Of a stretch of 64,000 bases of DNA, positions 1 to 13,930 are shown one piece after another (position 1 is the stretch's first letter; every line of letters begins with the position of its first letter). The notes beneath the pieces were generated by a model. The model searched no databases. It worked only from the letters and a program-made list of their open reading frames with translations, and was not told the origin of the DNA. Source of the DNA: Monoplex corrugatus (Eukaryota; Mollusca; Gastropoda; Littorinimorpha; Ranellidae); assembly GCA_030674185.1 (NCBI GenBank), contig JAPXFY010000022.1, forward strand, positions 2,430,093 through 2,494,092. The letters are read 5' to 3'. Position numbers and translations under genes: made by a program.

Positions 1-499
1 AACAAAGGGAGCAACACTGACAGTGTTTTTCTTCACATATTGGTATTAACTGCAAGTGGCGTTTGTTTCATAATGTACAAACCTGTGGCAATGCAACAGT
101 TCTGGGTGAATCATGTAAGATCACAATGACCTATTGTTTTGTGTAACGATCCGGACACACAATAATCCCGTCACAGCCCCAGTTGCCAGTTGATTTTCAC
201 TTCCAGTCTATCGTGACGGTGTCACAACACTGGGAATAAATTCCCCAGTCTATTCACCGACGTCCTGAATGAAGCTGGAGAATGGCAGCAGGAGTGAAAG
301 ACACGGCTTTGTAAAGTGTTTCCATACAAAACCGCGCACTGCTGACTTCAGTACAGTGTTTGTGTAAACCATGACGAAAGCTTGACATAAACAGTTAGAT
401 AATGTGCTTGGCACTCCCTGGCATTACTTAAGTATGTGGCGAACAATTCAGATTTTTCTTTAGTTCATGGGCTGCACCTCACATGTGCACTGAAATAAG
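1..499. other. Spacer, nothing recognised
   Basis: Mixed-composition sequence without a convincing reading frame, splice pattern or repeat. It precedes the first SINE body. Confidence 0.5.
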
Positions 500-685
500 A
501 TACAAGTGGGTGTTAGCATGTATGGCCGCTATTCTACTCTGCCCAGTAGGCGTCCATACTCCGTTTTCATGGGTGTGCATGCAGGTTGTTTTTGTGTTTC
601 CGTAAGCCAGTGAACACTATCAGGAGTTATAAAATCTCTGATGTGTAAATTTGATGTTGTGCATGTGTAGACGCATGACAGTCGT

Positions 686-2213
686 TCAGACACTAACAGC
701 TCTGTACACATGTTGACATACAACATCAGACACTAACAGCTCTGTACACATGTTGACATACAACATCAGACACTAACAGCTCTGTACACATGTTGACATA
801 CAACATCAGACACTAACAGCTCTGTACACATGTTGACATACAACATCAGACACTAACAGCTCTGTACATATGTTGACATACAAGATCAGACACTAACAGC
901 TCTGTACATATGTTGACATACAAGATCAGACACTAACAGCTCTGTACACATGTTGACATACAAGATCAGACACTAACAGCTCTGTACATATGTTGACATA
1001 CAAGATCAGACACTAACAGCTCTGTACATATGTTGACATACAAGATCAGACACTAACAGCTCTGTACATATGTTGACATACAAGATCAGACACTAACAGC
1101 TCTGTACATATGTTGACATACAAGATCAGACACTAACAGCTCTGTACATATGTTGACATACAAGATCAGACACTAACAGCTCTGTACATATGTTGACATA
1201 CAAGATCAGACACTAACAGCTCTGTACATATGTTGACATACAAGATCAGACACTAACAGCTCTGTACATATGTTGACATACAAGATCAGACACTAACAGC
1301 TCTGTACATATGTTGACATACAAGATCAGACACTAACAGCTCTGTACACACGTTGACATACAACATCAGACACTACACTAACAGCTCTGTACACATGTTG
1401 ACATACAACATCAGACACTAACAGCTCTGTACACATGTTGACATACAACATCAGACACTACACTAACAGCTCTGTACATATGTTGACATACAACATCAGA
1501 CACTAACAGCTCTGTACACATGTTGACATACAACATCAGACACTAACAGCTCTGTACACATGTTGACATACAACATCAGACACTAACAGCTCTGTACACA
1601 TGTTGACATACAACATCAGACACTAACAGCTCTGTACACATGTTGACATACAACATCAGACACCAACAGCTCTGTACACATGTTGACATACAACATCAGA
1701 CACTAACAGCTCTGTACACATGTTGACATACAACATCAGACACTAACAGCTCTGTACACATGTTGACATACAACATCAGACACTAACAGCTCTGTACACA
1801 TGTTGACATACAACATCAGACACTAGCAGCTCTGTACACATGTTGACATACAACATCAGACACTAACAGCTCTGTACACATGTTGACATACAACATCAGA
1901 CACTAACAGCTCTGTACACATGTTGACATACAAGATCAGACACTAACAGCTCTGTACACATGTTGACATACAAGATCAGACACTAACAGCTCTGTACACA
2001 TGTTGACATACAACATCAGACACTAACAGCTCTGTACACATGTTGACATACAAGATCAGACACTAACAGCTCTGTACACATGTTGACATACAACATCAGA
2101 CACTAACAGCTCTGTACACATGTTGACATACAAGATCAGACACTAACAGCTCTGTACACATGTTGACATACAAGATCAGACACTAACAGCTCTGTACACA
2201 TGTTGACATACAA
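686..2213. repeat. 40-bp minisatellite, first block
   Basis: About 38 head-to-tail copies of a 40-bp unit beginning atcagacactaacagctctg. Two variable sites (cacat/catat and caac/caag) are block-wise homogeneous: copies from about 860 to 1330 are nearly all catat plus caag. A few copies carry a 5-bp cacta duplication. There is no coding potential, since 40 is not a multiple of three. Confidence 0.97.
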
Positions 2214-2329
2214 GATAATAATAATAATAATAATTACAATATTTATATAGCGCAAAATCTTGATAAAATCAAATCTAAGCGCTGAAGCAGACACACACGC
2301 AAGCACGCACGCACGCACGCACGCACACG

Positions 2330-2370
<41 letters not shown>

Positions 2371-2894
2371 ACACACACACACACACACACGGCTATAAAT
2401 GGGGAGAAAGAATAAAAGCAATAAAAGCAAGAATAAAACCAATGGAAAATTATAGAGAGCATAGCATATACAATTATATATTATAACCATGTGATTCCCT
2501 CCGAGCGGAGACAGGCTGCAGGGGGGGGGGGGGGTGGGGGTTGAGTGAGGTTAGGATTTTATGCGGAGGAGAAAAGGTGAGTTTTGAGAGCGGACTTGAA
2601 GGAGACAAAAGTAGGTTGCTGACGGACTGAGAGAGGAAGTTTGTTCCAGGAGAGTGGACCAGAAACAGAGAAGGCTCGTGGACCATAGGTATTGAGCTTA
2701 GTGCGTGGAAAGCGAAAAGTCAGAGGATCGGAGGCAGAGCGGAGGGTACGTGAGGGAAGATAGATCTCAAGTAGGCTTGACAGGTAATCGGGGGCTGCGT
2801 TATTGAGGCTTTTGTAGCACATGGTGTCTAGTTTGTACTGTATGCGCTTTGATACAGGGAGCCAGTGAAGTTGTGCCAGGAGAGGAGATATGTG
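2214..2894 (-). mobile_element. 5'-truncated L2/CR1-like LINE 3' end
   Basis: Read on the - strand, positions 2894 to about 2559 encode the C-terminal tail typical of L2/CR1-type reverse transcriptases, with LLAQLHWLPV near the start and FKSALKTHLF near the end. A 3' UTR follows with a poly-G/C run, an AC/GT plus ACGC microsatellite (about 2290-2390) and the terminal motif gcgctatataaatat, then an ATT-type tail (2214-2235). It interrupts the 40-bp array, which resumes with no large target duplication; only gat is shared. A second copy of this 3' UTR lies at 31740-32012. It has no intact ORF and is a dead fragment. Confidence 0.85.
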
Positions 2895-4082
2895 ATCAGA
2901 CACTAACAGCTCTGTACACATGTTGACATACAACATCAGACACTACACTAACAGCTCTGTACACATGTTGACATACAAGATCAGACACTAACACAAAGAC
3001 CTCTGTACACATGTTGACATACAAGATCAGACACTAACAGCTCTGTACACATGTTGACATACAAGATCAGACACTAAACAGCTCTGTACACATGTTGACA
3101 TACAACATCAGACACTACACTAACAGCTCTGTACACATGTTGACATACAAGATCAGACACTAACAGCTCTGTACACATGTTGATCTACAAGATCAGACAC
3201 TAACAGCTCTGTACACATGTTGACATACAACATCAGACACTAACAGCTCTGTACACATGTTGACATACAAGATCAGACACTAACAGCTCTGTACACATGT
3301 TGACATACAAGATCAGACACTAACAGCTCTGTACACATGTTGACATACAACATCAGACACTACACTAACAGCTCTGTACACATGTTGACATACAAGATCA
3401 GACACTAACAGCTCTGTACACATGTTGATCTACAAATCAGACATTAACAGCTCTGTACACATGTTGATCATACAAGATCAGACATTAACAGCTCTGTACA
3501 CATGTTGACATACAAGATCAGACATTAACAGCTCTGTACACATGTTGACACACAAGATCAGACACTAACAGCTCTGTACACATGTTGATCTACAAGATCA
3601 GACATTAACAGCTCTGTACACATGTTGACACACAAGATCAGACACTAACAGCTCTGTACACATGTTGACATACAAGATCAGACACTAACAGCTCTGTACA
3701 CATGTTGACACACAAGATCAGACACTAACAGCTCTGTACACATGTTGACATACAAGTTCAGACACTAACAGCTCTGTACACATGTTGACATACAAGATCA
3801 GACACTAACAGCTCTGTACACATGTTGACATACAAGATCAGACACTAACAGCTCTGTACACATGTTGACATACAAGATCAGACACTAACAGCTATGTACA
3901 CATGTTGATATACAAGATCAGACACTAACAGCTCTGTACACATGTTGACATACAAGATCAGACACTAACAGCTCTGTGCACATGTTGACATACAACATCA
4001 GACACTAACAGCTCTGTACACATGTTGACATACAAGATCAGACACTAACAGCTCTGTACACATGTTGACATACAAGATCAGA
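2895..4082. repeat. 40-bp minisatellite, second block
   Basis: About 29 further copies of the 40-bp unit, continuing the array after the LINE insertion. This block is more heterogeneous than the first, with tgatctacaa, gacacacaag and gacattaac variants. Confidence 0.96.
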
Positions 4083-4157
4083 AAGTCTACAACGGTTGGT
4101 CACCACGAGGTACCCATGCAGGTCCAAACCCAGACTCTGACTAGTACAGCACTGTCT

Positions 4158-5125
4158 TCAAGGTTCATATTGCTTACAACCCAGCCGACTACTACAGCCA
4201 TATCAGGGCTAAACCATATTAAAAACGACAACCAAGTTCAAGGTTCATATTGCTTACAACCCAGCCGACTACTACAGCCATATCAGGGCTAACACCATAT
4301 TAAAAACGACAACCAAGTTCAAGGTTCATATTGCTTACAACCCAGCCGACTACTACAGCCATATCAGGGCTAACACCATATTAAAAACGACAACCAAGTT
4401 CAAGGTTCATATTGCTTACAACCCAGCCGACTACTACAGCCATATCAGGGCTAACACCATATTAAAAACGACAACCAAGTTCAAGGTTCATATTGCTTAC
4501 AACCCAGCCGAATACTACAGCCATATCAGGGCTAACACCATATTAAAAACGACAACCAAGTTCAAGGTTCATATTGCTTACAACCCAGCCGACTACTACA
4601 GCCATATCAGGGCTAACACCATATTAAAAACGACAACCAAGTTCAAGGTTCATATTGCTTACAACCCAGCCGACTACTACAGCCATATCAGGGCTAACAC
4701 CTTATTAAAAACGACAACCAAGTTCAAGGTTCATATTGCTTACAACCCAGCCGACTACTACAGCCATATCAGGGCTAACACCATATAAAAACGACAACCA
4801 AGTTCAAGGTTCATATTGCTTACAACCCAGCCGACTTCTAGAGCCATATCAGGGTTAACGCCACGTTAAAAACGACAACCAAGTTCAAGGTTCATATTGC
4901 TTACAGCCCAGCCGACTACTACAGCCATATCAGGGTTAACGCCACGTTAAAAACGACAACCAAGTTCAAGGTTCATATTGCTTACAACCCAGCCGACTTC
5001 TAGAGCCATATCAGGTCTAACACCATAATAAAAACGACAACCAAGTTCAAGGTTCATACTGCTTACAACCCAGCCGACTACTACAGCCATATCAGGGCTA
5101 ACGCCATGTTAAAAACGAGAGAGCC
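4158..5125. repeat. 81-bp minisatellite derived from a SINE tail
   Basis: About 12 copies of an 81-bp unit starting near ttcaaggttcatattgctta. The complement of the unit contains ctgatatggc and agtcggctgggt, a short tail motif also seen singly at 39768-39805, 51279-51300 and 54255-54290. The array therefore appears to have grown from the end of an interspersed element. Later copies (4800-5110) diverge, for example cacgttaaaa. Confidence 0.92.
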
Positions 5126-5503
5126 AAAGCCAGAGCCAGCCAGCCAGCCAGCCAGCCAGATAGATAGCCTTGGGTGGGGTGGGGGTGGGGGAAACACGTG
5201 TGTGTTAGTACAATCAGGGGGTCAATGAACTGTACATGCTCAGTGGAGTGGACACTGGGTGGACACTGCATGGCTCAGTGGTCTTGAGTTCCAGTCTGCT
5301 GAGTGACCACAATGGTAAGGGCACTGTTCCAGACTCCATCTTTACATAATACATCAACACGCCTTTGTCTCTGTATACACACTGTTGGTCGTGCTCACAC
5401 ACATGCAGCCTAGTGGGCAGTGCTATGGTCCCCTGAGTCAACACTATGAGACTTATACTGTATTTACATCAATACCTTTCTCTCTTTATAGAAACATTAG
5501 CAG

Positions 5504-5541
<38 letters not shown>

Positions 5542-5572
5542 CACACACACACACAACACACACACACACACA

Positions 5573-5612
<40 letters not shown>

Positions 5613-5640
5613 CACTACGGTATGTAAAAAGCATACATTG
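5126..5640. other. Spacer with AGCC and AC microsatellites
   Basis: A short (agcc)n run at about 5133-5157 is followed by non-repetitive sequence without a recognisable gene, then an (ac)n microsatellite at about 5503-5609 broken by aac and acc units. Confidence 0.8.
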
Positions 5641-8600
5641 CACCAAGTCGAGGAACACAAACAAAATACAACACACACAGCCACACATCACAGCAAGGAG
5701 AACAGGAAGAACACAACACTGATACTAAATACAACAAGGAAAACACAAAGAACACAACACAGCCACAAAGTAAACAAAGAGAACACAAAGAACACAACAC
5801 AGTCAAAAAGTACACAAAGAGAACAGGAATAACACAACACAGCCACAAAGAACAAGAACACAAAGAACACAACACAGCCACAAAGTACAAGAACACAAAG
5901 AACACAACACAGCCACAAAGAACAAGAACACAACACAGCCACAAAGAACACACAACACAGCCACAAAGAACACAACACAGCCACAAAGAACACAACACAG
6001 CCACAAAGAACAAGAACACAGCCACAAAGAACAAGAACACAAAGAACACAACACAGCCACAAAGAACAAGAACACAGCCACAAAGAACACAACACAGCCA
6101 CAAAGAACACAACAAGCCACAAAGAACAAGAACACAGCCACAAAGAACAAGAACACAGCCACAAAGAACACAACACAGCCACAAAGTACAAGAACACAAA
6201 GAACAAGAACACAGCCACAAAGTACAAGAACACAAAGAACACAACACAGCCACAAAGAACAAGAACACAACAGCCACAAAGAACACAACACAGCCACAAA
6301 GAACAAGAACACAACACAGCCACAAAGAACACAACACAGCCACAAAGAACAAGAACACAAAGAACACAACACAGCCACAAAGAACACAACACACAGTCAA
6401 AAATACACAAAGAGAACAGGAATAACACAACACAGCCACAAAGTACAAAGAGAACACAACACAGCCACAAAGAACACAACACAGCCACAAAGAACAAGAA
6501 CACAAAGAACACAACACAGCCACAAAGAACACAACACAGTCAAAAAGTACACAAAGAGAACACAAAGAACACAACACCGTCACAAAGTACAAAGAGAACA
6601 CAAAGAACACAACAACGTCACAAAGTACAAAGAGAACACAACAACGTCACAAAGTACAAAGAGAACACAAAGAACACAACACCGTCACAAAGTACAAAGA
6701 GAACACAACACAGCCACAAAGAACAGGAACACAACACAGCCACAAAGAACACAACACAGCCACAAAGAACACAACACAGCCACAAAGAACAAGAACACAG
6801 CCACAAAGAACAAGAACACAGCCACAAAGAACAAGAACACAGCCACAAAGAACAAGAACACAAAGAACACAACACAGCCACAAAAAACAAGAACAGAACA
6901 CAAAGAACACAACACAGCCACAAAGTACAAGGAGAACAGAACACAAAGAACACAACACAGCCACACAAAGAACACAACACAGCCACAAAGTACAAGAAAA
7001 ACACAAAGAACACAACACAGCCACAAAGTACAAGGACAGCACAACACAAAGAACAACATAGCCACAAAGTACAAGAAACAAACACACAACACAAGCAAAA
7101 ACCACAACACAGCACATACAAGAGTAAAACAAAGAAACAACACAGCCAAAGTACAGACAACACAAGACACAACAGCCACAAAGTACAAGGAAAGCACAAC
7201 ACAAAGAACACAACACAGCCACAAAGTACAAGAAAAACACAAAGAACACAACACAGCCACAAAGTACAAGGAAGCACAACACAAAGAACACAAACACATC
7301 ACAAAGTACAAGAAAAACACAAAGAACACAACACAGCCACAAAGTACAAGAAAAACACAAAGACACACACAGCACAAAGACAAAAAAAACAAAACACAAA
7401 CACAATCCACACAAAGTACAAGAAAACACACAAAAGAACAACAACACCAGCCACAAAGTACAAAAAAACACCAAAGACACAACACAGCTCACAAAGTACA
7501 AGAAAAACCACAAAGAACACAACACAGCCACCAAGTACAAGGACACACACACAAAGAACACACAAAGTACAAAGTACAAGAAAAACCACAAAGAAACACA
7601 ACACAGCCCAAAAGTACAAGAAAAACCACAAAGAAGCACAACACAGCCACAAAGTACAAGGAGAGCACAACACAAAGAACACAACACAGCCACAAAGTAC
7701 AAGAAAAACACAAAGAACACAACACAGCCACAAAGTACAAGAAAAACCACAAAGAACACAACACAGCCACAAAGTACAAGAAAAACCACAAAGAACACAA
7801 CACAGCACAAAGTACAAGAAAAACACAAAGAACACAACCAGCCACAAAGTACAAGAAAAACACAAAGAACACAACACAGCCACAAAGTACAAGAAAAACA
7901 CAAAGAACACAACACAGCCACAAAGTACAAGAAAAACACAAAGAACACAACAGCCACAAAGTAAAAGAAAAACACAAAGAACACAAACAGCCACAAAGTA
8001 CAAGGAAAGCACAACACAAAGAACACAACACAGCCACAAAGTACAAGAAAAACACAAAGAACACAACACAGCACAAAGTACAAGAAAAACACAAAGAACA
8101 CAACACAGCCAAAAGTACAAGGAGAGCACAACACAAAGGAACACACAAGTTACAAAGTACAAGAAAAACACAAAGAAACAACAGCGCAGCCACAAAGTAC
8201 AAGAAAAACACAAAGAACACAACACAGCCACAAAGTACAAGGAGAGCACAACACAAAGAACACAACAAGTACAAAGTACAAGAAAAACACAAAGAACACA
8301 ACACAGCCACAAAGTACAAGAAAAACACAAAGAACACAACACAGCCACAAAGTACAAGAAAAAACACAAAGAACACAACACAGCCACAAAGTAACACAAA
8401 AACACAAAGAACAACAACACAGCACAAAGTACAAGAAAACACAAAGAACACAAACAGCCACAAAGTACAAGAAAAACACAAAGAACACAACACAGCCACA
8501 AAGTACAAGACCAAGACAACACAACCACAAGACAGAAACACAACACAGCCACAAAGTACAAGAAAAACACAAAAGAACACAACACAGCCACAAAGTACAA

Positions 8601-11075
8601 GAACACAACACAAAGAACAACAACACCACAGCCAAAAGTACAAGGAAAGAACAAAGCAAAAGCACAACAAAAGCACAAAGACAAGAAAAACACAAAGAAA
8701 CACACAGCCACAAAGTACAAGAAAAACACAAAGAACACAACACAGCCACACAGTACAAGGAGAGCACAACACAAAGAACAACACAGCCACAAAGTACAAA
8801 TACACAAAAAACACAAACACAGCCACAAAGTACAAGAGAAAAACACAAAGAACACAACACAGCCACAAAGTACAAGAAAACACAAAGACACAACACAGCC
8901 ACAAGTACAAGGAGAGCACAACACAAAGAACACAACACAGCCACAAAGTACAAGAAAACACAAAGAACACAACACAGCCACAAAGTACAAGAAAAACACA
9001 AAGAACACAACACAGCCACAAAGTACAAGGATAGCACAACACAAAGAACACACACAGCCACAAAGTACAAGGAAGCAAACACAAAGAACACAACACAGCC
9101 ACAAAGTACAAGGAAAGCACAACACAAAGAACACAACACAGCCACAAAGTACAAGAAAAACACAAAGAACACAACACAGCCACAAAGTACAAGGAAGCAC
9201 AACACAAAGAACACAACACAGCCACAAAGTACAAGAAAAACACAAAGAACACAACACAGCCACAAAGTACAAGGAAAGCACAACACAAAGAACACAACAC
9301 AGCCACAAAGTACAAGAAAAACACAAAGAACACAAACACAGCCACAAAGTACAAGATAGCACAACACAAAGAACACAACACAGCCACAAAGTACAAGAAA
9401 ACATAAAGAACACAACACAAACCACAAAGTACAAGGAAAGCACAACACAAAGAACACAACACAGCCACAAAGTACAAGAAAAACACAAAGAACACAACAC
9501 AGCCACAAAGTACAAGAAAACCACAAAGAGCACAACACAGCCACAAAGTACAAGGAAGCACAACCAAAGAACACACAAGTTACAAAGTACAAGAAAAAAC
9601 AAAGAACACAACACAGCCACAAAGTACAAGAAAACAAAAGAACACAACACAGCCACAAAGTACAAGGACAGCACAACACAAAGAACACAACACAGCCACA
9701 ACGTACAAGAAAAACACAAAGAACACAACACAGCCACAAAGTACAAGAAAACACAAAGAACACAACACAGCCACAAAGTACAAGGACAGACAACACAAAG
9801 AACACAACACAGCCACAAAGTACAAAGAAAAACACAAAGAACACAACACGCACAAAGTACAAGAAAAACACAAAGAACACAACACAGCCACAAAGTACAA
9901 GAGAAGCACAACACAAAGACACAACAAACAGCCACAAAGTACAAGAAAAAACACAAAGAACACAACACAGCCACAAAGTACAAGAAAAACCACAAAGAAC
10001 ACAACACAGCCACAAAGTACAAGAAAAACACAAAGAGCACACAACACAGCCACAAAGTACAAGACAGCACAACACAAAGAACACAAAGTTACAAAGTACA
10101 AGAAAAACCACAAAGAACACAACACAGCCACAAAGTACAAGAAAAACCACAAAGAGCACAACACAGCCACAAAGTACAAGAAAAAACACAAAGAGCACAA
10201 CACAGCCACAGAGTACACGAAAAACACAAAGAACACAACACAGCCACAAAGTACAAGAAAAAACACAAAGAGCACAACACAGCCCACAGAGTACAAGAAA
10301 AACACAAAGAACACAACACAGTCACAAAGTACAAGAAAACACAAAGAACACAACAGCCACAAAGTACAAGAAAAACACAAAGAACACAACACAGCCACAA
10401 AGTACAAGGACAGCACAACACAAAGAACACAACACAGCCACAAAGTACAAGAAAAACCAAAGAACACAGCGCAGCCACAAAGTACAAGAAAAACACAAAG
10501 AACACAACACAGCCACAAAGTACAAGGAGAGCACAACACAAAGAACACAACAAAGTTACAAAGTACAAGAAAAACACAAAGAACACAACACAGCCACAAT
10601 GTACAAGAAAACACAAAGAACACAACACAGCCACAAAGTACAGGAAAAACACAAAGAACACAACGCAGCCACAAAGTACAAGGAGAGCACAACACAAAGA
10701 ACACAACACAGCCACAAAGTACAAGAAAAACACAAAGAACACAACACAGCCATAAAGTACAAGGAGAGCACAACACAAAGAACACAGCAACAAAGTACAA
10801 GGAGAGCAGAACACAAAGAACACAACACAGCCACAAAGTACAAGGAGAGCAGAACACAAAGAACACAACACAGCCACAAAGTACAAGAAGAGCAGAACAC
10901 AACACAGCCACAAAGTACAAGAAAAACACAAAGAACACAGCACAGCCACAAAGTACAAGAAAAACACAAAGAACACAACACAGCCACAAAGTACAAGGAG
11001 AGCACAACACAAAGAACACAACACAGCCACAAACTACAAGGAGAGCACAACACAAAGAACACAGCAACAAAGTAC
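5640..11075. repeat. 38-bp A/C-rich minisatellite, 5.4 kb
   Basis: The longest array in the window. The basic unit is 38 bp (cacaaagtacaagaaaaaca then caaagaacacaacacagc); a longer form contains ggagagcacaacacaaag. The first 1.5 kb (5640-7000) lacks the gtacaag step in many copies and is shorter-period. The + strand is almost only A, C and some G, so the complement is G/T-rich and stays open for hundreds of codons as a Cys/Val/Leu/Phe low-complexity string. Many single-base indels separate copies. I see no sign that it is coding. Confidence 0.97.
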
Positions 11076-12244
11076 AAAGACACCGGCCAATGGCCGATTA
11101 CGTCATCAGTACATACACAGAATCAGGTCCACCCTATCCAGATTTGATTTATTCATTACAGGTGTCAATACTCTAAGCCCTGACCCCCAAATCTACCCTG
11201 TAAAAAAAAAAAACCACATACAACGGGTCTCTCACACGTCTAATCCCGGTATTTCACTGTCACTGTGCCAGTGTCAAAGACGACAATGGCTGAATGCCCA
11301 CAGAGATCACTGAACCTATATTATAATTTTATATATCTGGTTACACCAATCGGCTTGGGGCAAGCTGAACACAACTTTTGGTGCAATGAGATGCAGTTGG
11401 GACCCGTAGCTGTTGCAGTGACACGCACAGACAGTGAATTAATTTAACATGGAAATGACACTCGCTCTGTGTGGTACATACCTGATGGCGGACATACAGA
11501 CAGACAGACAGACCACATACCTGATGGCGGACATACAGACAGACACACAGACAGACACCCATACAGCGAGAGGAGGGGTCAGACACTACGACAGACTGAC
11601 AAGATCAAGTGAGATAAAGACGCCTCACTTCCATCATAACTACTTAACCCCCCTCCCTCCCCCACCCCTACACCTCTCCACCAACCCAACCTCCACATGT
11701 AATTTCTGAAATGAGATATCCAACAAGTCCTTGAACGTGATCATATGGACCGCACCTGTTCCAATCCACTTCTCACCTCATCCTCATCATCATCATTACC
11801 AACCTTTCCCGACATCTCAAAAGCACACCTTCCTTAACTTTCCAAAATTATCACCCCTTTCACTCCTACACCCTATATATACCAGCTCCCTGCAGGAAGC
11901 TGTTGGTTTGAACGAGGCAGTGATAGGGTTAATTTCTGGGAACATAATTTCACAAACATCAAGTGAGATCACCTGAGCAGCACCTGCTTCCAAGCCATCA
12001 GCGCTGACAGGTCTGTGAAGATGAAACATCTGTGTGCAGGATATGGATGCGGCCCAACTTTCAAGATGAAAAAGACACGGGTTGGGAGAAAAGTTGTTGG
12101 CAGTCTGTTCAAGAGGGACTCATCGTGCCTGGACAATTCCATACGCGCTCCATCCAAATCTGCAGCAATTACCTGGCGGACTCTATCAGTCTTGACAATA
12201 CAAGAACTGCCCATAAAACCAAGGTCACTGTGACCTATCTACAC
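11076..12244. other. Spacer with small duplication and SINE remnant
   Basis: Mostly single-copy sequence. A roughly 43-bp segment (tacctgatggcggacataca...) is duplicated at about 11476-11546. Positions 12105-12225 contain a remnant of the SINE seen elsewhere (caattccatacgcgctccat, gcaattacctggcggact). No gene is supported: the ORFs are short and lack splice or domain evidence. Confidence 0.6.
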
Positions 12245-12530
12245 AAGCAATCCATTCAAATTCTCCCTCTCTCACCTTGCAGTCATCACTTAGCAATCCA
12301 TTCAAATTCTCCCTCTCACCTTGCAGTCATCACTTAGCAATCCATTCAAATTCTCCCTCTCTCACCTTGCAGTCGTCACTTAGCAATCCATTCAAATTCT
12401 CCCTCTCTCACCTTGCAGTCGTCACTTAGCAATCCATTCAAATTCTCCTCTCTCATCTTGCAGTCATCACTTAGCAATCCATTCAAATTCTCCCTCTCTC
12501 ACCTTGCAGTCATCCACTTAGTCCAATGCA
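12245..12530. repeat. 46-bp minisatellite
   Basis: About six copies of a 46-bp unit (agcaatccattcaaattctc, then cctctctcaccttgcagtcatcactt). It begins right after the SINE remnant ending near 12225. Confidence 0.93.
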
Positions 12531-12773
12531 GTTTCTGGTTGTTTCTCCTTATGGACCGAAACCTGGCTGGTAATATATTTTCAACACTCTAGAGCTAGGG
12601 AAAAGCTGTGAAATCGCACAGGTCTCTACCGTATTTAAATCAGACTAACAAAAAGCATTTCACTCTTGGTTAAGGAGACAGAAACTTTGTAAAGCAAGAG
12701 GAGAAGAGCTCTTTGAAACACTGTAAGTTCATGCATGCTGGACTTCTAATTTTCATTTTGAAAGTGACGAGAC
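12531..12773. other. Spacer, nothing recognised
   Basis: Short single-copy stretch between the 46-bp array and the LINE remnant. No feature seen. Confidence 0.5.
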
Positions 12774-13889
12774 TTGTGGATTAGCCCTCACAACAGAAAG
12801 GAGATACCCAGAGAAGCAGGAATGAGCAGAGACTATGACTTTAGGGATTTGAGGACAGTTGTACAAAACCTAGTGAATATAACAGAAATAGAAAGCAAAA
12901 GTAAATGGCAGGAGACAATGGCTGTAACAGGAGACACCAGACAACAGAAATGGCAGGGGACAGTGACTGTAACAGGAGACACCAGACAACAGGAATGACA
13001 GGGGACAGTGGCTGTAACAGGAGACACCAGACAACAGAAATGGCAGGGGACAGTGGCTGTAACAGCAGACACCAGACAACAGGAATGGCAGGGACAGTGG
13101 CTGTAACAGGAGACACCAGAGAACAGGAATGGCAGGGGACAGTAGCTGTAACAGGAGACACCAGACAACAGGAATGCCAGGGGACAGTGGCTGTAACAGG
13201 AGACACCAGACAACAGGAATGGCAGGAGACAGTGGTTGTAACAGGAGACACCAGACAACAGGAATGGCAGGAGACAGTGGCTTAACACCAACAGTCTGTA
13301 ACAGGAGACACCAGACAACAGGAATGACAGGGGACAGTGGCTGTAACAGGAGACACCAGACAACAGAAATGGCAGGGGACAGTGGCTGTAACAGCAGACA
13401 CCAGACAACAGGAATGGCAGGGGACAGTGGCTGTAACAGGAGACACCAGACAACAGGAATGGCAGGAGACAGTGGCTGTAACAGGAGACACCAGACAACA
13501 GGAATGGCAGGAGACAGTGGCTGTAACAGGAGACACCAGACAACAGGAATGGCAGGGGACAGTGGCTGTAACAGGAGACACCAGACAACAGGAATGGCAG
13601 GAGACAGTGGCTGTAACAGGAGACACCAGACAACAGGAATGGCAGGGGACAGTGGCTGTAACAGTAGACACCAGACAACAGGAATGGCAGGAGACAGTGG
13701 CTTAACACTAACAGTCTGGTCACAACGGGAAAGCTGGAGGGAAAGAGAGCACCAGGTAGACCCAGGGAGAAGATACTAGACGGCCTTGCAGAGTGGCTGA
13801 AGACAAGGAGGGTGGAAGAGATGCTTGAGGCAACAAGAGATAGAGACAGACGGAAGTCCATGATCGCCAACGCCATGCAGCAAGGCACC

Positions 13890-13930
<41 letters not shown>

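Larger units (their letters stand above)
500..4150 (-). mobile_element. tRNA-derived SINE split by a 40-bp array
   Basis: Positions 500-690 read as the body of a SINE I recall as widespread in molluscs, including the stretches tttccgtaagccagtgaac and aaatttgatgttgtgcatg. Positions 4083-4150 look like its tRNA-related head in reverse orientation, with the box B complement near gtccaaacccagactc. The 3.4 kb between is a 40-bp tandem array whose unit (cagacactaacagctctgta...) is the next segment of the same element. A LINE end has later landed in the array. Family identity is from memory; the flank-array-flank structure is visible directly. Confidence 0.6.

Noticed and set aside
2559..2936. Host gene for a 125-residue - strand protein
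   Set aside because: The sequence matches the C-terminal tail of L2/CR1-type LINEs and is followed by their characteristic 3' end. The first residues come from the 40-bp array.
686..4082. CRISPR-like direct repeats
   Set aside because: Units are directly adjacent with no unique spacers, and the organism is an animal.
7299..10070. 923-codon - strand open frame (and neighbouring long frames) in the 38-bp array
   Set aside because: It is a direct consequence of a T-poor repeat. The translation is a repetitive Cys/Val/Leu/Phe string with drifting frame, no domain, and alternative equally long frames over the same bases.
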